Origin: Desulforhabdus amnigena
GTDB lineage: Bacteria; Desulfobacterota; Syntrophobacteria; Syntrophobacterales; Syntrophobacteraceae
Direction of reading: 5' to 3'
Assembly: GCF_027925305.1 (NCBI RefSeq)
Contig: NZ_BSDR01000001.1
Location: forward strand, 1,701,001-1,765,000
Length of the DNA stretch: 64,000 nt
Position 1 is the stretch's first letter. The number at the start of each line of letters is the position of its first letter. Shown in pieces: positions 8,046 through 16,784 of this stretch. The notes beneath the pieces are model-generated. The model did no database searches, was not told the origin of the DNA, and saw nothing but the letters and a program-made list of their open reading frames with translations. A program made the position numbers and the translations under genes.

Positions 8046-9593
8046 CTACTCCCTGATCCCGAGTTCGCGATAGATTCGATTTATGTCCGTGTATTTTCGA
8101 ACGTGCTCCGCAAGAAGGTCGTATTGAGTTTCTTTCCACCGCCTGTAGGAAAAATTGGCGGACACGGCCACAGTGGTCTTTCCGGAGCGGCGCCGCACTT
8201 CCTCGATGAATTTCCTTCGGAAGTCATCGTTATCGAAAATACCGTGAATGTAGGTACCCCACACTCTGCCGTCGGGTTGCGTCAAGCCGTCCAGGAAATC
8301 CGCCTCCCGGCCATCCCTGCGGGTGATATGGAAAAGAGGCTGGGCGGCTCCCCTGGAAACGCTCCTTCCCATGTGAATCTCGTAGCCGCTCAAGGGGCCC
8401 TGCGCAGATCCCATCCAGCAGTCGGTCGCTACGGGCAGGGCTTCGATCTGGGATGTGATTTTCTCGAGATACATTTCCGTTTCCATTTCCAGGAGTCCCA
8501 AGCCGGTCACCTCACGCAGACCGCTTTCCACACCGTGAGGGTCCTGCACGCAAAGCCCCATCATCTGGTAGCCGCCGCAGAGCCCCACTACGGTCCCGCC
8601 CCCCTTGTAAAAGGCCAGGATCGCATCGGAAAGACCGCTCTTTTTCAAGAAATCCAGGTCCTCGAGAGTATTCTTGCTTCCGGGAAGGATCACCGCATCG
8701 AAATGAAAAACCTCGGCGGGACGGTCAAAATAGATGAGGTCCACTCCCGCTTCCTGCTCAAAGCAGTCGAAATCCGTATAATTGGAAATAAAAGGCAGCC
8801 GTACCACACCGATGGCAAGACCGTTTTCAGAAACCTTTTTGACCGCCTGCTGCATGCGGCGCTGCAGGGCCACGCTGTCTTCCTCCTGAAGGGCGATATG
8901 GTTGAAATGGGGAATGACACCCAGAACAGGCCGCGAAGAACGGGATTCCAGGATCTCGATTCCACTGGTGAAGAGTTGCGGATCCCCCCTCAGCTTATTG
9001 ACCATGAACCCCATGATCCGCTCCTGCTCCCGAGGGGTCATGAGCATATAACTTCCCAGCAAAGCGGCGAAAATGCCTCCCCGGTCAATATCTCCCACAA
9101 GGATGCAGCGTGCGTCGGCCATTTCCGCCATGGAAAGATTCACCAGATCGTGCTCCTTGAGGTTCAGTTCGACGGCACTCCCCGCCCCTTCCAAAACGAT
9201 CACGTCATACTGGCTGGAGAGCCGCTCGAAACATTCCCGAACGATGGGAACAAGGTTCGTCTTGTATTCGTAGTAATCCCTTGCGGAAAGGTTTCCTATG
9301 GACTTTCCTTTCACGATCACCTGCGATCCCATTTGGGAAGTGGGTTTCAGGAGAACCGGGTTCATATCCACATGGGGCTCGATTCCGGCGGCTTCCGCCT
9401 GAACCACTTGAGCCCGCCCCATTTCGCCGCCTTCAGGGGTGATATAGGAATTGAGAGCCATGTTCTGGGCCTTGAAAGGGGCCACTCGAAAACCGTCCTG
9501 CTTCAGAATACGGCAAAAAGCGGCAGCAAGCACGCTCTTGCCCACGTCCGAACCCGTCCCCAAAAACATCAGGGATTTTGCCTTGTCAGTCAT
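8046..9593 (-). CDS. cobQ: Cobyric acid synthase CobQ/CbiP
   Basis: Glutamine- and ATP-dependent amidase that amidates four side chains (b, d, e, g) of adenosylcobyrinic acid a,c-diamide. The N-terminal P-loop-like GTGSDVGKSVLAAAF and the segment FKAQNMALNSYIT are diagnostic. The C-terminal class I glutaminase domain shows the nucleophile cysteine in GLCGGYQMMG and the histidine in YIHGIFDND. Length (515 aa) is normal. The start overlaps the end of cbiA by 8 bases. Confidence 0.95.
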   Translation of the reverse strand: MTDKAKSLMFLGTGSDVGKSVLAAAFCRILKQDGFRVAPFKAQNMALNSYITPEGGEMGRAQVVQAEAAGIEPHVDMNPVLLKPTSQMGSQVIVKGKSIGNLSARDYYEYKTNLVPIVRECFERLSSQYDVIVLEGAGSAVELNLKEHDLVNLSMAEMADARCILVGDIDRGGIFAALLGSYMLMTPREQERIMGFMVNKLRGDPQLFTSGIEILESRSSRPVLGVIPHFNHIALQEEDSVALQRRMQQAVKKVSENGLAIGVVRLPFISNYTDFDCFEQEAGVDLIYFDRPAEVFHFDAVILPGSKNTLEDLDFLKKSGLSDAILAFYKGGGTVVGLCGGYQMMGLCVQDPHGVESGLREVTGLGLLEMETEMYLEKITSQIEALPVATDCWMGSAQGPLSGYEIHMGRSVSRGAAQPLFHITRRDGREADFLDGLTQPDGRVWGTYIHGIFDNDDFRRKFIEEVRRRSGKTTVAVSANFSYRRWKETQYDLLAEHVRKYTDINRIYRELGIRE

Positions 9594-11013
9594 CAGTTTG
9601 AAACTCCCTGCAATATTTTACAAAGGCGGCAGGCGCCCCCGGTGCGCTTCCCCAGTGAAGATGAATGTAACTGGCCAGAATCGATCCGACCCGGTACCCT
9701 TCCTGCCGGACTTCTGCATACTTGCGGTGGTGCAGATCGTAGACCCGGTGAAGTTCCGCTGTCGATCCCACTCCGTCGTCCACGATCTCCGAATAATGGA
9801 ATTCGTGCCCCCTGAGAATCGATCCCGCTTCACCCAGCAGGCAGGATTCGCGCAGGACCACTTCGGTATACCCCAGGGCCTTCCTGCGGTTCAGCATTCG
9901 AGTCCCGAAAGGAAGAATGCCCGCCATGGGGTATTTATCCCCTTCAAGGGTTACAATGAAACGCCCCAAGACCATCAGGCCGCCGCATTCGGCGTAAATG
10001 GGCATCCCTTGTGCAGCCCGTTTTCGAACGGACTCGAGGAAGACCTTCTGGCCGGAGATGTTCTCGGCGAAAAGCTCCGGGTACCCGCCCCCCAGGTAAA
10101 GTCCCGAAGTCTCTTCCGGAAAAGTCTCGCCGGCCAGGGGCGAAAAAAAATGGAGTCCGGCACCTGCCCTTTCCAGTAACTCAAAATTGTCCGGGTAATA
10201 AAAACAAAAAGCCGCATCCCGGGCAACCGCAATGAGGGGGGAAGGGGAAACGATTCGAGAAGACTCCTTTTTCCATGGTGCATCCCCCCTTCCGCCCTGC
10301 CCCGGTGTCTGCTCATGAAAACATTCGGCACGTTCCAGCAAGAGATCCAGATCGACATAGCGTTCCACCAGGTCGATCAGTTTATCCTTGTGCTGCGGGT
10401 CAAGAGGAGACTCATCGGCCGTTACGAGCCCCAAATGCCGCTCGGGCATGCGGATGAACTCGTCGCGCGGAATTCCTCCAAGCACGGGAATTTCAGGCAG
10501 GTTGGCGCTCATGGCTTCCCTGAGATATTCCAGGTGCCCCGGTCCCCCAACCCGGTTGAAAATGACCCCCGCCAGTTGTAGATCCGGATCGAAACGGCTG
10601 AAGCCGTAGATGAGGGCGGCGGCGCTGCGCGCCATGCTCCGGGCATCTACCACCAGGACCACGGGAATCCCCAGCCATTTGGCCATCTCCGCCGTACTCC
10701 CCGATTCGGTTTTGCCGTCGTACCCGTCAAAGAGGCCCATCACACCCTCCACCACCCCAAGATCCGCGCGGGAGAGGCAATCGTGAAAGAGCGTGAGGTT
10801 GTAGTCACGGGTGAGCATCCAGCCGTCCAGATTTCGAGACTCCAAACCCGCCATTCGGGTGTGAAAACCTGGGTCTATAAAATCAGGTCCGACCTTGAAA
10901 GGCTGCACCTTCAGTCCGCGGGCCTTGTAGGCGGCAAGCAGCGCCAGCGTGAGCGTGGTCTTGCCGCACCCGCTCTGAGTTCCGGCCACGACAAAAGCAT
11001 GTTTACGACTCAT
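9586..11013 (-). CDS. cbiA: Cobyrinic acid a,c-diamide synthase CbiA/CobB
   Basis: Amidates the a and c carboxylates of cobyrinic acid (or the hydrogenobyrinic form) with glutamine and ATP. It shows GTQSGCGKTTLTLALL near the N-terminus, FKVGPDFIDPGFH, and the glutaminase cysteine in YAECGGLMVLGR. The surrounding genes include thiH and radical SAM functions typical of anaerobes, so the CbiA (cobalt-early) role is preferred; this is inference. The gene starts 15 bases after the helicase-nuclease stop and overlaps cobQ, giving one transcription unit. Confidence 0.94.
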   Translation of the reverse strand: MSRKHAFVVAGTQSGCGKTTLTLALLAAYKARGLKVQPFKVGPDFIDPGFHTRMAGLESRNLDGWMLTRDYNLTLFHDCLSRADLGVVEGVMGLFDGYDGKTESGSTAEMAKWLGIPVVLVVDARSMARSAAALIYGFSRFDPDLQLAGVIFNRVGGPGHLEYLREAMSANLPEIPVLGGIPRDEFIRMPERHLGLVTADESPLDPQHKDKLIDLVERYVDLDLLLERAECFHEQTPGQGGRGDAPWKKESSRIVSPSPLIAVARDAAFCFYYPDNFELLERAGAGLHFFSPLAGETFPEETSGLYLGGGYPELFAENISGQKVFLESVRKRAAQGMPIYAECGGLMVLGRFIVTLEGDKYPMAGILPFGTRMLNRRKALGYTEVVLRESCLLGEAGSILRGHEFHYSEIVDDGVGSTAELHRVYDLHHRKYAEVRQEGYRVGSILASYIHLHWGSAPGAPAAFVKYCREFQTDD

Positions 11014-11028
11014 CTCCGTTTTCCTTGT

Positions 11029-14000
11029 TCATTCAACAATCTCCCAGCGTTGCAGGGCGGTCCAGTAGATGGCGGCTCGAACGGCGTCCATTTTCAGTTG
11101 CCTGCATTTGGCCCACATTTCCCGGTAGGCCATGAGTTGGGAGCGATATTTTTCAAGCTCACCACGGCAGAAAGCATCGGGTGAAGCATCGGTCGAATGG
11201 GGCTTCGATGTCTTGAAGTCCACCAGCCACCAGATTCCCTCAATACAAGCCGCCAGGTCCACAACCCCGACATACAGTGTCCGTGACGTGTGCAGCCCCT
11301 CCAGGGCATATTCCACGCAGCGATCCTGTTCGGGAAGGTCATAAAACCTCCGGAGCCAGGGGTCGGCGAGGCATGCATGCACTTCGGCCAGAGCGGATTC
11401 CCCCATTTTGCAGGCATCCTCCCCGGCTATACCCTGCCGTTTCAAATAGCTGCAGACGCCTTCAGGAGGCGGCAGCCGCTTTTCCCTCCCGTAAACTTCC
11501 AGCAGACGATGCACCAGAATGCCCCGGATGCGGGGGGCGTCAACCGGTCCCGCTTCTTCCGTTCCGTCGATGGGAAATTCCGCAGGATCTTCACGCACGA
11601 AGGAAGAGGGATTCAAGATTTTAAAGAGCGGTTTTTCACGTTCAAAGGGGGCGGGATGGATCTCAACCGCAGGGCTGCCGTCAAAAGGGACGGCGGCAAG
11701 CGGTGGGATCTGCGGTTCCAGGACGATTTGAAATTTGCCTGCTTCACTCTCCCATCGCATCTCTTTACTGAAAGGCGTTTCCAGCGTGGGAGAGATCGCG
11801 GATTCGATGCCTGCCGGTTTTTTGGCGGAGGCCGGCGATTCCCCCGGCGGGAACTGTCCGTTCTTCACCTCGGGGAAGGAAAGCCATTCCCGCAGACCGT
11901 AATGCTCATTCAGCCAGTTCAAAGGCGTTTTGGAAGGAAAAACAACCTGTTCCCCGTCATTTTTGAAGGGGACGATACCACTCAGGAGCAGCCTGCTTCG
12001 AGCTCGAGTCAGCGCCACGTAGAAAAGCCGCTTGGACTCTCCCCAGCGCCTTCCCACATGGGTGTCGAGAAGCAACCGGTAGAGGAGATCCGGATCTGAC
12101 CGCCTCCGGTCGGGTCGCACCGCCAGAAGATGCCGGTCGCTGCGCCCCGGCACCCGTTCCAGAAGATAAGGCGGTTGATTGGTTCTCTCCCGGGCCACAG
12201 GATTCCAGTCCAGAAAAGGAAGATAGACCGTATCGAATTCCAGCCCTTTGGCTCGGTGCACGGTCATGACGGAGACGCGCGAGAGGGCCGTGTCGGGATC
12301 TACGGGTTCGTATGCATTTTCCAGGAGCTGTTCCGCCCGCATGAGGGTCTGCACCGGTTCATGCACTTCAGCCTCCCTCATGATTTCAAGGAACTGGCGG
12401 CAGGAAGCGATCCCGCGGCTGCCCCAACGCCGGGCGACATGTTTCACCCCCTCGAGTTCGATCCAGGCGGCTTCCAGTACATCCGCAAGAGGTTCATGCC
12501 CCAGGTGCTGCCTCGCGCCGCGAAGGTTTTCCCAGAAATCCGCCACACGCTGATCTTTTTGGGCAAAAACGCGGATTTTTTCCACCCATACTCCGGGTTC
12601 CTCACAAAAAATGGCGTAAATTTCACCATAATTCAGAGTCAACCAGGGGCTGTGCAGTTGGGACGCCCAGGCCAGATGGTCCTGCGGCAGGACGAGCGCC
12701 CGGCAGAGCTGCCAGAGGTACTGTACTTCCGGCCGTTCCATGAGCTTGAGGCCTTCCGCTACTTGAACGGCGACTCCCCCCTGCTGCAGAGCCTCCAGGT
12801 ATATGGGCAAATGGGTACGGGCGAAGAGCAGAATGCCCACCTGATGTTCAGGACCGGATTCCTCCAACTGCTGCCGAATGCGATGAGCCATCCATCCGGC
12901 CTCACGCTTACGGGCGGAAAGGCCTTCAGGCCACGCCGCAAACAAGGCCAGTTCCGGAGGAAAGGCGGGAAGCGCTGGACTTTGAAGGGGTGAACCCCCT
13001 GCTGTCGGTGCGCCGCACCGATCCTCTCCAGGATTTGCCCCTTTGCATCCTCTTTCTTCCTCAAGGGTTTTGGGGGAAGGCGCGGCTTCGGCAAATTCCA
13101 CCTCGTCCTTTTCCAGAAGGGGATCGGCCATGACCGTTCGACTGAAGAGGTCATTGCACCACTCGATGAGGTGGGAACGGGACCTGAAATTTGTGTGGAG
13201 CACGAGGGGAATCAGCGGCAGGGTCTGATAGGAATCCAGCGGAACGCCCTTTTTCGCCTCTTGAAAGAGCCGTACTTCCGCCTTGCGAAAACCGTAGATG
13301 GATTGCTTGGGGTCACCTACCACAAAGAGCGTTCTGCCGTCTCCCGGCGTCCATCCGGAACAGAGCCGCCGCAGGAGGTTCCACTGCTGATAGTTCGTAT
13401 CCTGGAACTCATCGATGAGCACGTGATGGATCTGCTGGTCCAACAAGAGCTGCAGGTCTGAAGGGGTGGTAGTGTCGAAGAGGCGGATGGCGGCCATTTC
13501 CAGGGCTGAAAAATCGAGCAGCCGCTGCCTGCGGCATCGCTCTTCGTAGGTTCCGATGAGCTCGTTCAGGATGAGAACGAGGTCCAGCAGGACATCCGTA
13601 TCGGGCGGCGCGGACTCGGGCAGAGGAAGCCCTCTGGCCTGATGGAGCCGTTCCGCTACGGCCTCGTTCATATCCTGGATATAACGGGCCCATTCCGTTT
13701 TGGCAAACCCCGTATAATAACCGGTAGCGGGTCCAAACTTTTTTCGCGGCTGCCCGTTTTTCGTGAGAAACCCTTCGGCCATACGTTGCCAGGATTGCAG
13801 CGATTCCCAGGACGCTCCGGGGACTTCGGCCGGAAACTCCGATCCCGCAACAGCCTTGTGCGCTGAGAGATCGTCCATGAAATGAAGCCACATACGAGCC
13901 AGATCGCAGCGTTCGAAGACGGACTTCAAGCCGGTGAGTTCAGATTCCACAAGTTCCCGAATGCCCTGGAGGACGTACTCATTCACCTCTTTCCGACCGA

Positions 14001-14670
14001 GTATATGAATGAGATCTCCGAGGGTCTCGCGCCGCTGCATGAGATCTTCCAGTTCCTGAACCAGCATGGGCCAGGAATTGTTGAGGTAGAGGAGCCGGTT
14101 TTCCACAGCAAGACGCGCAGGATCCTCTACGGGACGATTTAAAAGGTTCTGAAGGGTTTCGTCGATCACTTCCCGCAAGAAAAAGAGCTGATCCGGTTCC
14201 ACCAGAAGATCGGCCCCCGGAACCACGCCGGCTTCCAGGGGGGCCTGGCTCACCAGGGAATAGCAGAAGGAATGAAAGGTCTGGATGCGCAGGAGCTCCC
14301 CCCCCAGAAGAAGATCCTCGTAGCGTTTGTGCCGGGCAAGGGCCTTTGCCGCCATTTCCAGCAGTTCGGCATCCGGCTCGTTGGAAGCTGCATCGAGTTT
14401 CCCGGCGCGGCTCAGGTACCGCCCAACCCGTTCCCGCATTTCTCCCGCAGCCTTGTTGGTGAAGGTGAGGGCCAGAATGTGCTGAGGATGCTCCACAATT
14501 CCCAAAAGGCGCAGGAATCGCGCCGTGAGGAGAAATGTCTTCCCTGACCCCGCCGGCGCCTCGAGGTGAAAACTAGACGTTGGATCCAGGGCCCGGCGCC
14601 GCTGATCGGCATCCGCCAACAGAGGCTCACATGTCGTCGAAATATTTGAGGAACCCTTTTGTTTGCTCAT
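11029..14670 (-). CDS. AddA/RecB-like UvrD-family helicase with C-terminal nuclease domain
   Basis: Large DNA-processing enzyme for double-strand break repair. From N to C it shows Walker A EAPAGSGKT (about residue 38), motif Ia ALTFTNKAAGEM, Walker B LIDEFQDT (about 420), VVGDPKQSIYGFRKAEV, VMTVHRAKGLEFDTVYLP, LFYVALTRARSRL, and a RecB-type nuclease motif WWLVDFKTSKP about residue 1160. This is the AddA arrangement. No AddB partner is next to it. The start at 14670 (MSKQKG) follows an AAGG; an in-frame ATG at 14742 also follows a GCAGGA, so the start is not certain. Its end is 15 bases before cbiA, so it may be the first gene of the cobalamin operon. Confidence 0.88.
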   Translation of the reverse strand: MSKQKGSSNISTTCEPLLADADQRRRALDPTSSFHLEAPAGSGKTFLLTARFLRLLGIVEHPQHILALTFTNKAAGEMRERVGRYLSRAGKLDAASNEPDAELLEMAAKALARHKRYEDLLLGGELLRIQTFHSFCYSLVSQAPLEAGVVPGADLLVEPDQLFFLREVIDETLQNLLNRPVEDPARLAVENRLLYLNNSWPMLVQELEDLMQRRETLGDLIHILGRKEVNEYVLQGIRELVESELTGLKSVFERCDLARMWLHFMDDLSAHKAVAGSEFPAEVPGASWESLQSWQRMAEGFLTKNGQPRKKFGPATGYYTGFAKTEWARYIQDMNEAVAERLHQARGLPLPESAPPDTDVLLDLVLILNELIGTYEERCRRQRLLDFSALEMAAIRLFDTTTPSDLQLLLDQQIHHVLIDEFQDTNYQQWNLLRRLCSGWTPGDGRTLFVVGDPKQSIYGFRKAEVRLFQEAKKGVPLDSYQTLPLIPLVLHTNFRSRSHLIEWCNDLFSRTVMADPLLEKDEVEFAEAAPSPKTLEEERGCKGANPGEDRCGAPTAGGSPLQSPALPAFPPELALFAAWPEGLSARKREAGWMAHRIRQQLEESGPEHQVGILLFARTHLPIYLEALQQGGVAVQVAEGLKLMERPEVQYLWQLCRALVLPQDHLAWASQLHSPWLTLNYGEIYAIFCEEPGVWVEKIRVFAQKDQRVADFWENLRGARQHLGHEPLADVLEAAWIELEGVKHVARRWGSRGIASCRQFLEIMREAEVHEPVQTLMRAEQLLENAYEPVDPDTALSRVSVMTVHRAKGLEFDTVYLPFLDWNPVARERTNQPPYLLERVPGRSDRHLLAVRPDRRRSDPDLLYRLLLDTHVGRRWGESKRLFYVALTRARSRLLLSGIVPFKNDGEQVVFPSKTPLNWLNEHYGLREWLSFPEVKNGQFPPGESPASAKKPAGIESAISPTLETPFSKEMRWESEAGKFQIVLEPQIPPLAAVPFDGSPAVEIHPAPFEREKPLFKILNPSSFVREDPAEFPIDGTEEAGPVDAPRIRGILVHRLLEVYGREKRLPPPEGVCSYLKRQGIAGEDACKMGESALAEVHACLADPWLRRFYDLPEQDRCVEYALEGLHTSRTLYVGVVDLAACIEGIWWLVDFKTSKPHSTDASPDAFCRGELEKYRSQLMAYREMWAKCRQLKMDAVRAAIYWTALQRWEIVE

Positions 14671-14907
14671 AAAACCTTGTATCTCACAGAACTTCGCTGC
14701 ACTCCTTCGGCCGCCGTGAGGGCCAAGGAAGCATTCATTCATCCTGCGACATAGAATTGAGAATTATATGGCAAAAGTCCCATTGTAGAGTTAAAGGACA
14801 CCCTCAGTCGAAAAAAGCACCCGCTCATCTTTAGACGCCCCCCTTCCAAAAGTCAATCCACCAACAGGGCTACCGGGAAACAAGGCAGGCGAGCGGATGG
14901 ATTCGTC

Positions 14908-14936
14908 TTGACACTTGGAGGGGGTATGATTAATTT
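14908..14936 (+). promoter_or_regulatory. Candidate promoter for the hsp20 pair
   Basis: TTGACA, 17 bases, TAATTT, ending 59 bases before the first Hsp20 ATG. The preceding C gives CTTGACA, so a heat-shock sigma factor reading is also possible. No complete CIRCE repeat was seen. Confidence 0.4.
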
Positions 14937-14995
14937 GCACTCCATGATCTTTTTGAAATAATCCAGTTAAAACAATAAGAAAGGAGACATAACCC

Positions 14996-15454
14996 ATGGC
15001 AATCATTCGTTGGTCTGACTATCCTGAAGTTCCCAATCCCATGCGGGAAATAGAGCGCCTGCACAAGGAAATGAATCGATTGTTCTCGGATCTCGGATTG
15101 AGAAGCATGTCACCTTTTCAGGTCGGAGTCTATCCTGCAGTCAATGTGAGTGAAGACACTCAAAACATCTATGTACGCGCCGAACTGCCCGGCTTGAAGT
15201 CCGAAGACCTGGAAATTTCTGTGGAGGGAGACACTCTGACCCTTCGTGGCGAGAGAAAGCTCAAGGAAGCGGGCGAAGGAGTCAATTATCACCGCCGTGA
15301 ACGCGAGGCAGGGCGTTTTCGCCGCATTCTCACTCTGCCCACAAAGATCGATCCCAATGCTGTAGATGCCAGTCTGAAGGATGGTGTCCTCAAAATCGTT
15401 CTTCCCAAGGCACCCGAAGTACTTCCCAAGCAAATTCAGGTAAAAACCGACTGA
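14996..15454 (+). CDS. Small heat shock protein, Hsp20 family (first)
   Basis: ATP-independent holdase chaperone that forms oligomers and keeps unfolding proteins soluble. The alpha-crystallin domain spans about residues 45-150, with VYPAVNVSED, YVRAELPGLKSEDLEISV and the C-terminal strand DGVLKIVLPKA. An IQVK ending supplies a weak I-x-I/V tail. The start follows AGGAGACATAACCC. It is followed 78 bases later by a second, divergent Hsp20, and the pair probably forms a heat-inducible operon. Confidence 0.93.
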   Translation: MAIIRWSDYPEVPNPMREIERLHKEMNRLFSDLGLRSMSPFQVGVYPAVNVSEDTQNIYVRAELPGLKSEDLEISVEGDTLTLRGERKLKEAGEGVNYHRREREAGRFRRILTLPTKIDPNAVDASLKDGVLKIVLPKAPEVLPKQIQVKTD

Positions 15455-15532
15455 TCCATGTGACCCATTTCAGGCTCTATTCTGTTTTTCCAGTCGAATC
15501 CAAACGGCCGGAATAAGAGGAGGATGACCCAC

Positions 15533-15934
15533 ATGACGGAAAAAGATCTGCAAGCCCGTGAAAAAATGGAAGTGAAGGCTGCGGGTGAAAGCACCCGCGA
15601 TGTTCCCGTATATATTCCCGCAGTCGATATTTATGAATCTGCAGACGCACTGATTCTTGTGGCCGACATGCCCGGTGTGAAGCCGGAGAATGTCTCCATC
15701 GACATTCATGACAATCAGCTGATCCTTCGCGGGACGGTCTCACTGGAAGAGTCCGGCAAGGAGCGTATTTTGATTCAGGAATACGGAGTGGGGGATTATT
15801 CCAGGGAATTCAGTCTGGGGAGAACCATCGATCAGTCCAAGATTGAAGCAGGAATGAAAGATGGGGTTCTGACACTCACTCTGCCCAAGGCCGAAACCAT
15901 GAAGGCTCGCAAAATCACCATCAAGGAAGGCTGA
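15533..15934 (+). CDS. Small heat shock protein, Hsp20 family (second)
   Basis: Second alpha-crystallin chaperone. Core motifs are VYIPAVDIYESADALILVAD, MPGVKPENVSIDI and DGVLTLTLPKAE, with a terminal KITIK (I-x-I-like) tail. ATG 15533 has AGGAGG nine bases upstream, whereas ATG 15524 overlaps that site, so 15533 is preferred (133 aa). Having two different Hsp20 subunits suggests mixed oligomers; this is inferred from pairing only. Confidence 0.92.
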   Translation: MTEKDLQAREKMEVKAAGESTRDVPVYIPAVDIYESADALILVADMPGVKPENVSIDIHDNQLILRGTVSLEESGKERILIQEYGVGDYSREFSLGRTIDQSKIEAGMKDGVLTLTLPKAETMKARKITIKEG

Positions 15935-15961
15935 TCCCGATTTCATTCAGCCAACAGTCCC

Positions 15962-15993
15962 CTGCCGGTTGACTCAATGTATTCAACCGGCAG
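15962..15993. terminator. Hairpin between hsp20 and the convergent resolvase-like gene
   Basis: Perfect 11-base stem CTGCCGGTTGA / TCAACCGGCAG with a 10-base loop, 28 bases after the second hsp20 stop. There is no clear U-run, so termination is plausible but unproven. Confidence 0.5.
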
Positions 15994-16014
15994 ATCTTCC
16001 ATCCTTATCGAAGC

Positions 16015-16338
16015 TTATTCGGTTACGCTCAGCAGCTCAACCTGGCGTAATTGAAGTTCATAAAGCAGCCCATCGATTTCCTCTTTATTGGACCCCAGCC
16101 GGTCCACGCTGTAGACCACCAGTCGCTGGACGCGATCCCTTTCAATATCCTTCAGAAGCTGGCTGCGTTTTGTATAAACTTCAACATTCTCCTCTTTTTT
16201 TTCCCCTGTTTTCTGTTCCAGAAACCGCAAACACTCTTCCTTTTGCCTCTTGAGCGGAGCTTCATAGCTGCCCTGATCTTCAGGCTTCAATTCCTCATAA
16301 CGCACCATCAGGTAAATTGCCGTAATTTTATCTGCCAT
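16015..16338 (-). CDS. Short resolvase-like protein lacking the catalytic serine
   Basis: 107 aa product that matches only the N-terminal catalytic fold of serine recombinases. It aligns from the first strand (TAIYLMVRY) through QKEECLRFLE and RLVVYSVDRLGS to VELLSVTE. In active resolvases the first strand ends Y-A-R-V-S; here it reads Y-L-M-V-R, so the nucleophilic serine and its nearby arginine are replaced, although the later DRLG is kept. There is no DNA-binding domain. It is probably a non-catalytic relative or a decayed recombinase; its function is unknown. It converges on the Hsp20 pair. Confidence 0.6.
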   Translation of the reverse strand: MADKITAIYLMVRYEELKPEDQGSYEAPLKRQKEECLRFLEQKTGEKKEENVEVYTKRSQLLKDIERDRVQRLVVYSVDRLGSNKEEIDGLLYELQLRQVELLSVTE

Positions 16339-16784
16339 CCTACATGCACTCCCTATTCATTCCATTCCGTGATCTATTAAGATATTAATATCATTAATAT
16401 AAATTAAAAAGTTATCTTTTGGCGCCCATAAAAAATGCGGTGGCAGTATACTCAATATTTCTCTTGAAAACAACCGGATGCTTAGAGCCGCCGCAGTTTT
16501 CATTTTGAAAAACCTACCCCCCTGCCCCCTTGAGGGGGGGAACAGATTTTTTCATTCAACAGCATTGCCCCTGAGACCGGGAGGAGGGACGAGAATTATT
16601 TCCCATCGAACGGGAGCCGGAGGTTGATGGCAAATGGTTTATGGATTATCTATAGACCTGATTCAAATGACTGATGGATGAAGAAAGTCTGATGGCATAT
16701 CCTCCATCGCATTACATCGACATGAGACTTCATGGATAACGACAAACGGACATGACGATTTTTTGAACATATTCGGGGAAAGCC
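16339..16784. other. Noncoding stretch with AT-rich tract and C/G-run palindrome
   Basis: No convincing gene. An AT-rich segment with ATTAATAT-type repeats (about 16377-16408) could hold divergent promoter elements. A palindrome of CCCCCTTGAGGGGGG (about 16513-16530) resembles the cores of the dispersed repeats in this window but lacks their ends. Confidence 0.5.

Noticed and set aside
8103-9815. A 570-codon plus-strand open frame over cobQ
   Set aside because: It is a shadow of cobQ and the cbiA end on the other strand; its protein has no recognisable motifs, while the minus-strand frames are textbook CobQ and CbiA.
14908-14950. CIRCE element before hsp20
   Set aside because: TTTGCACTC resembles one half-site, but the opposite half is missing at the required distance.
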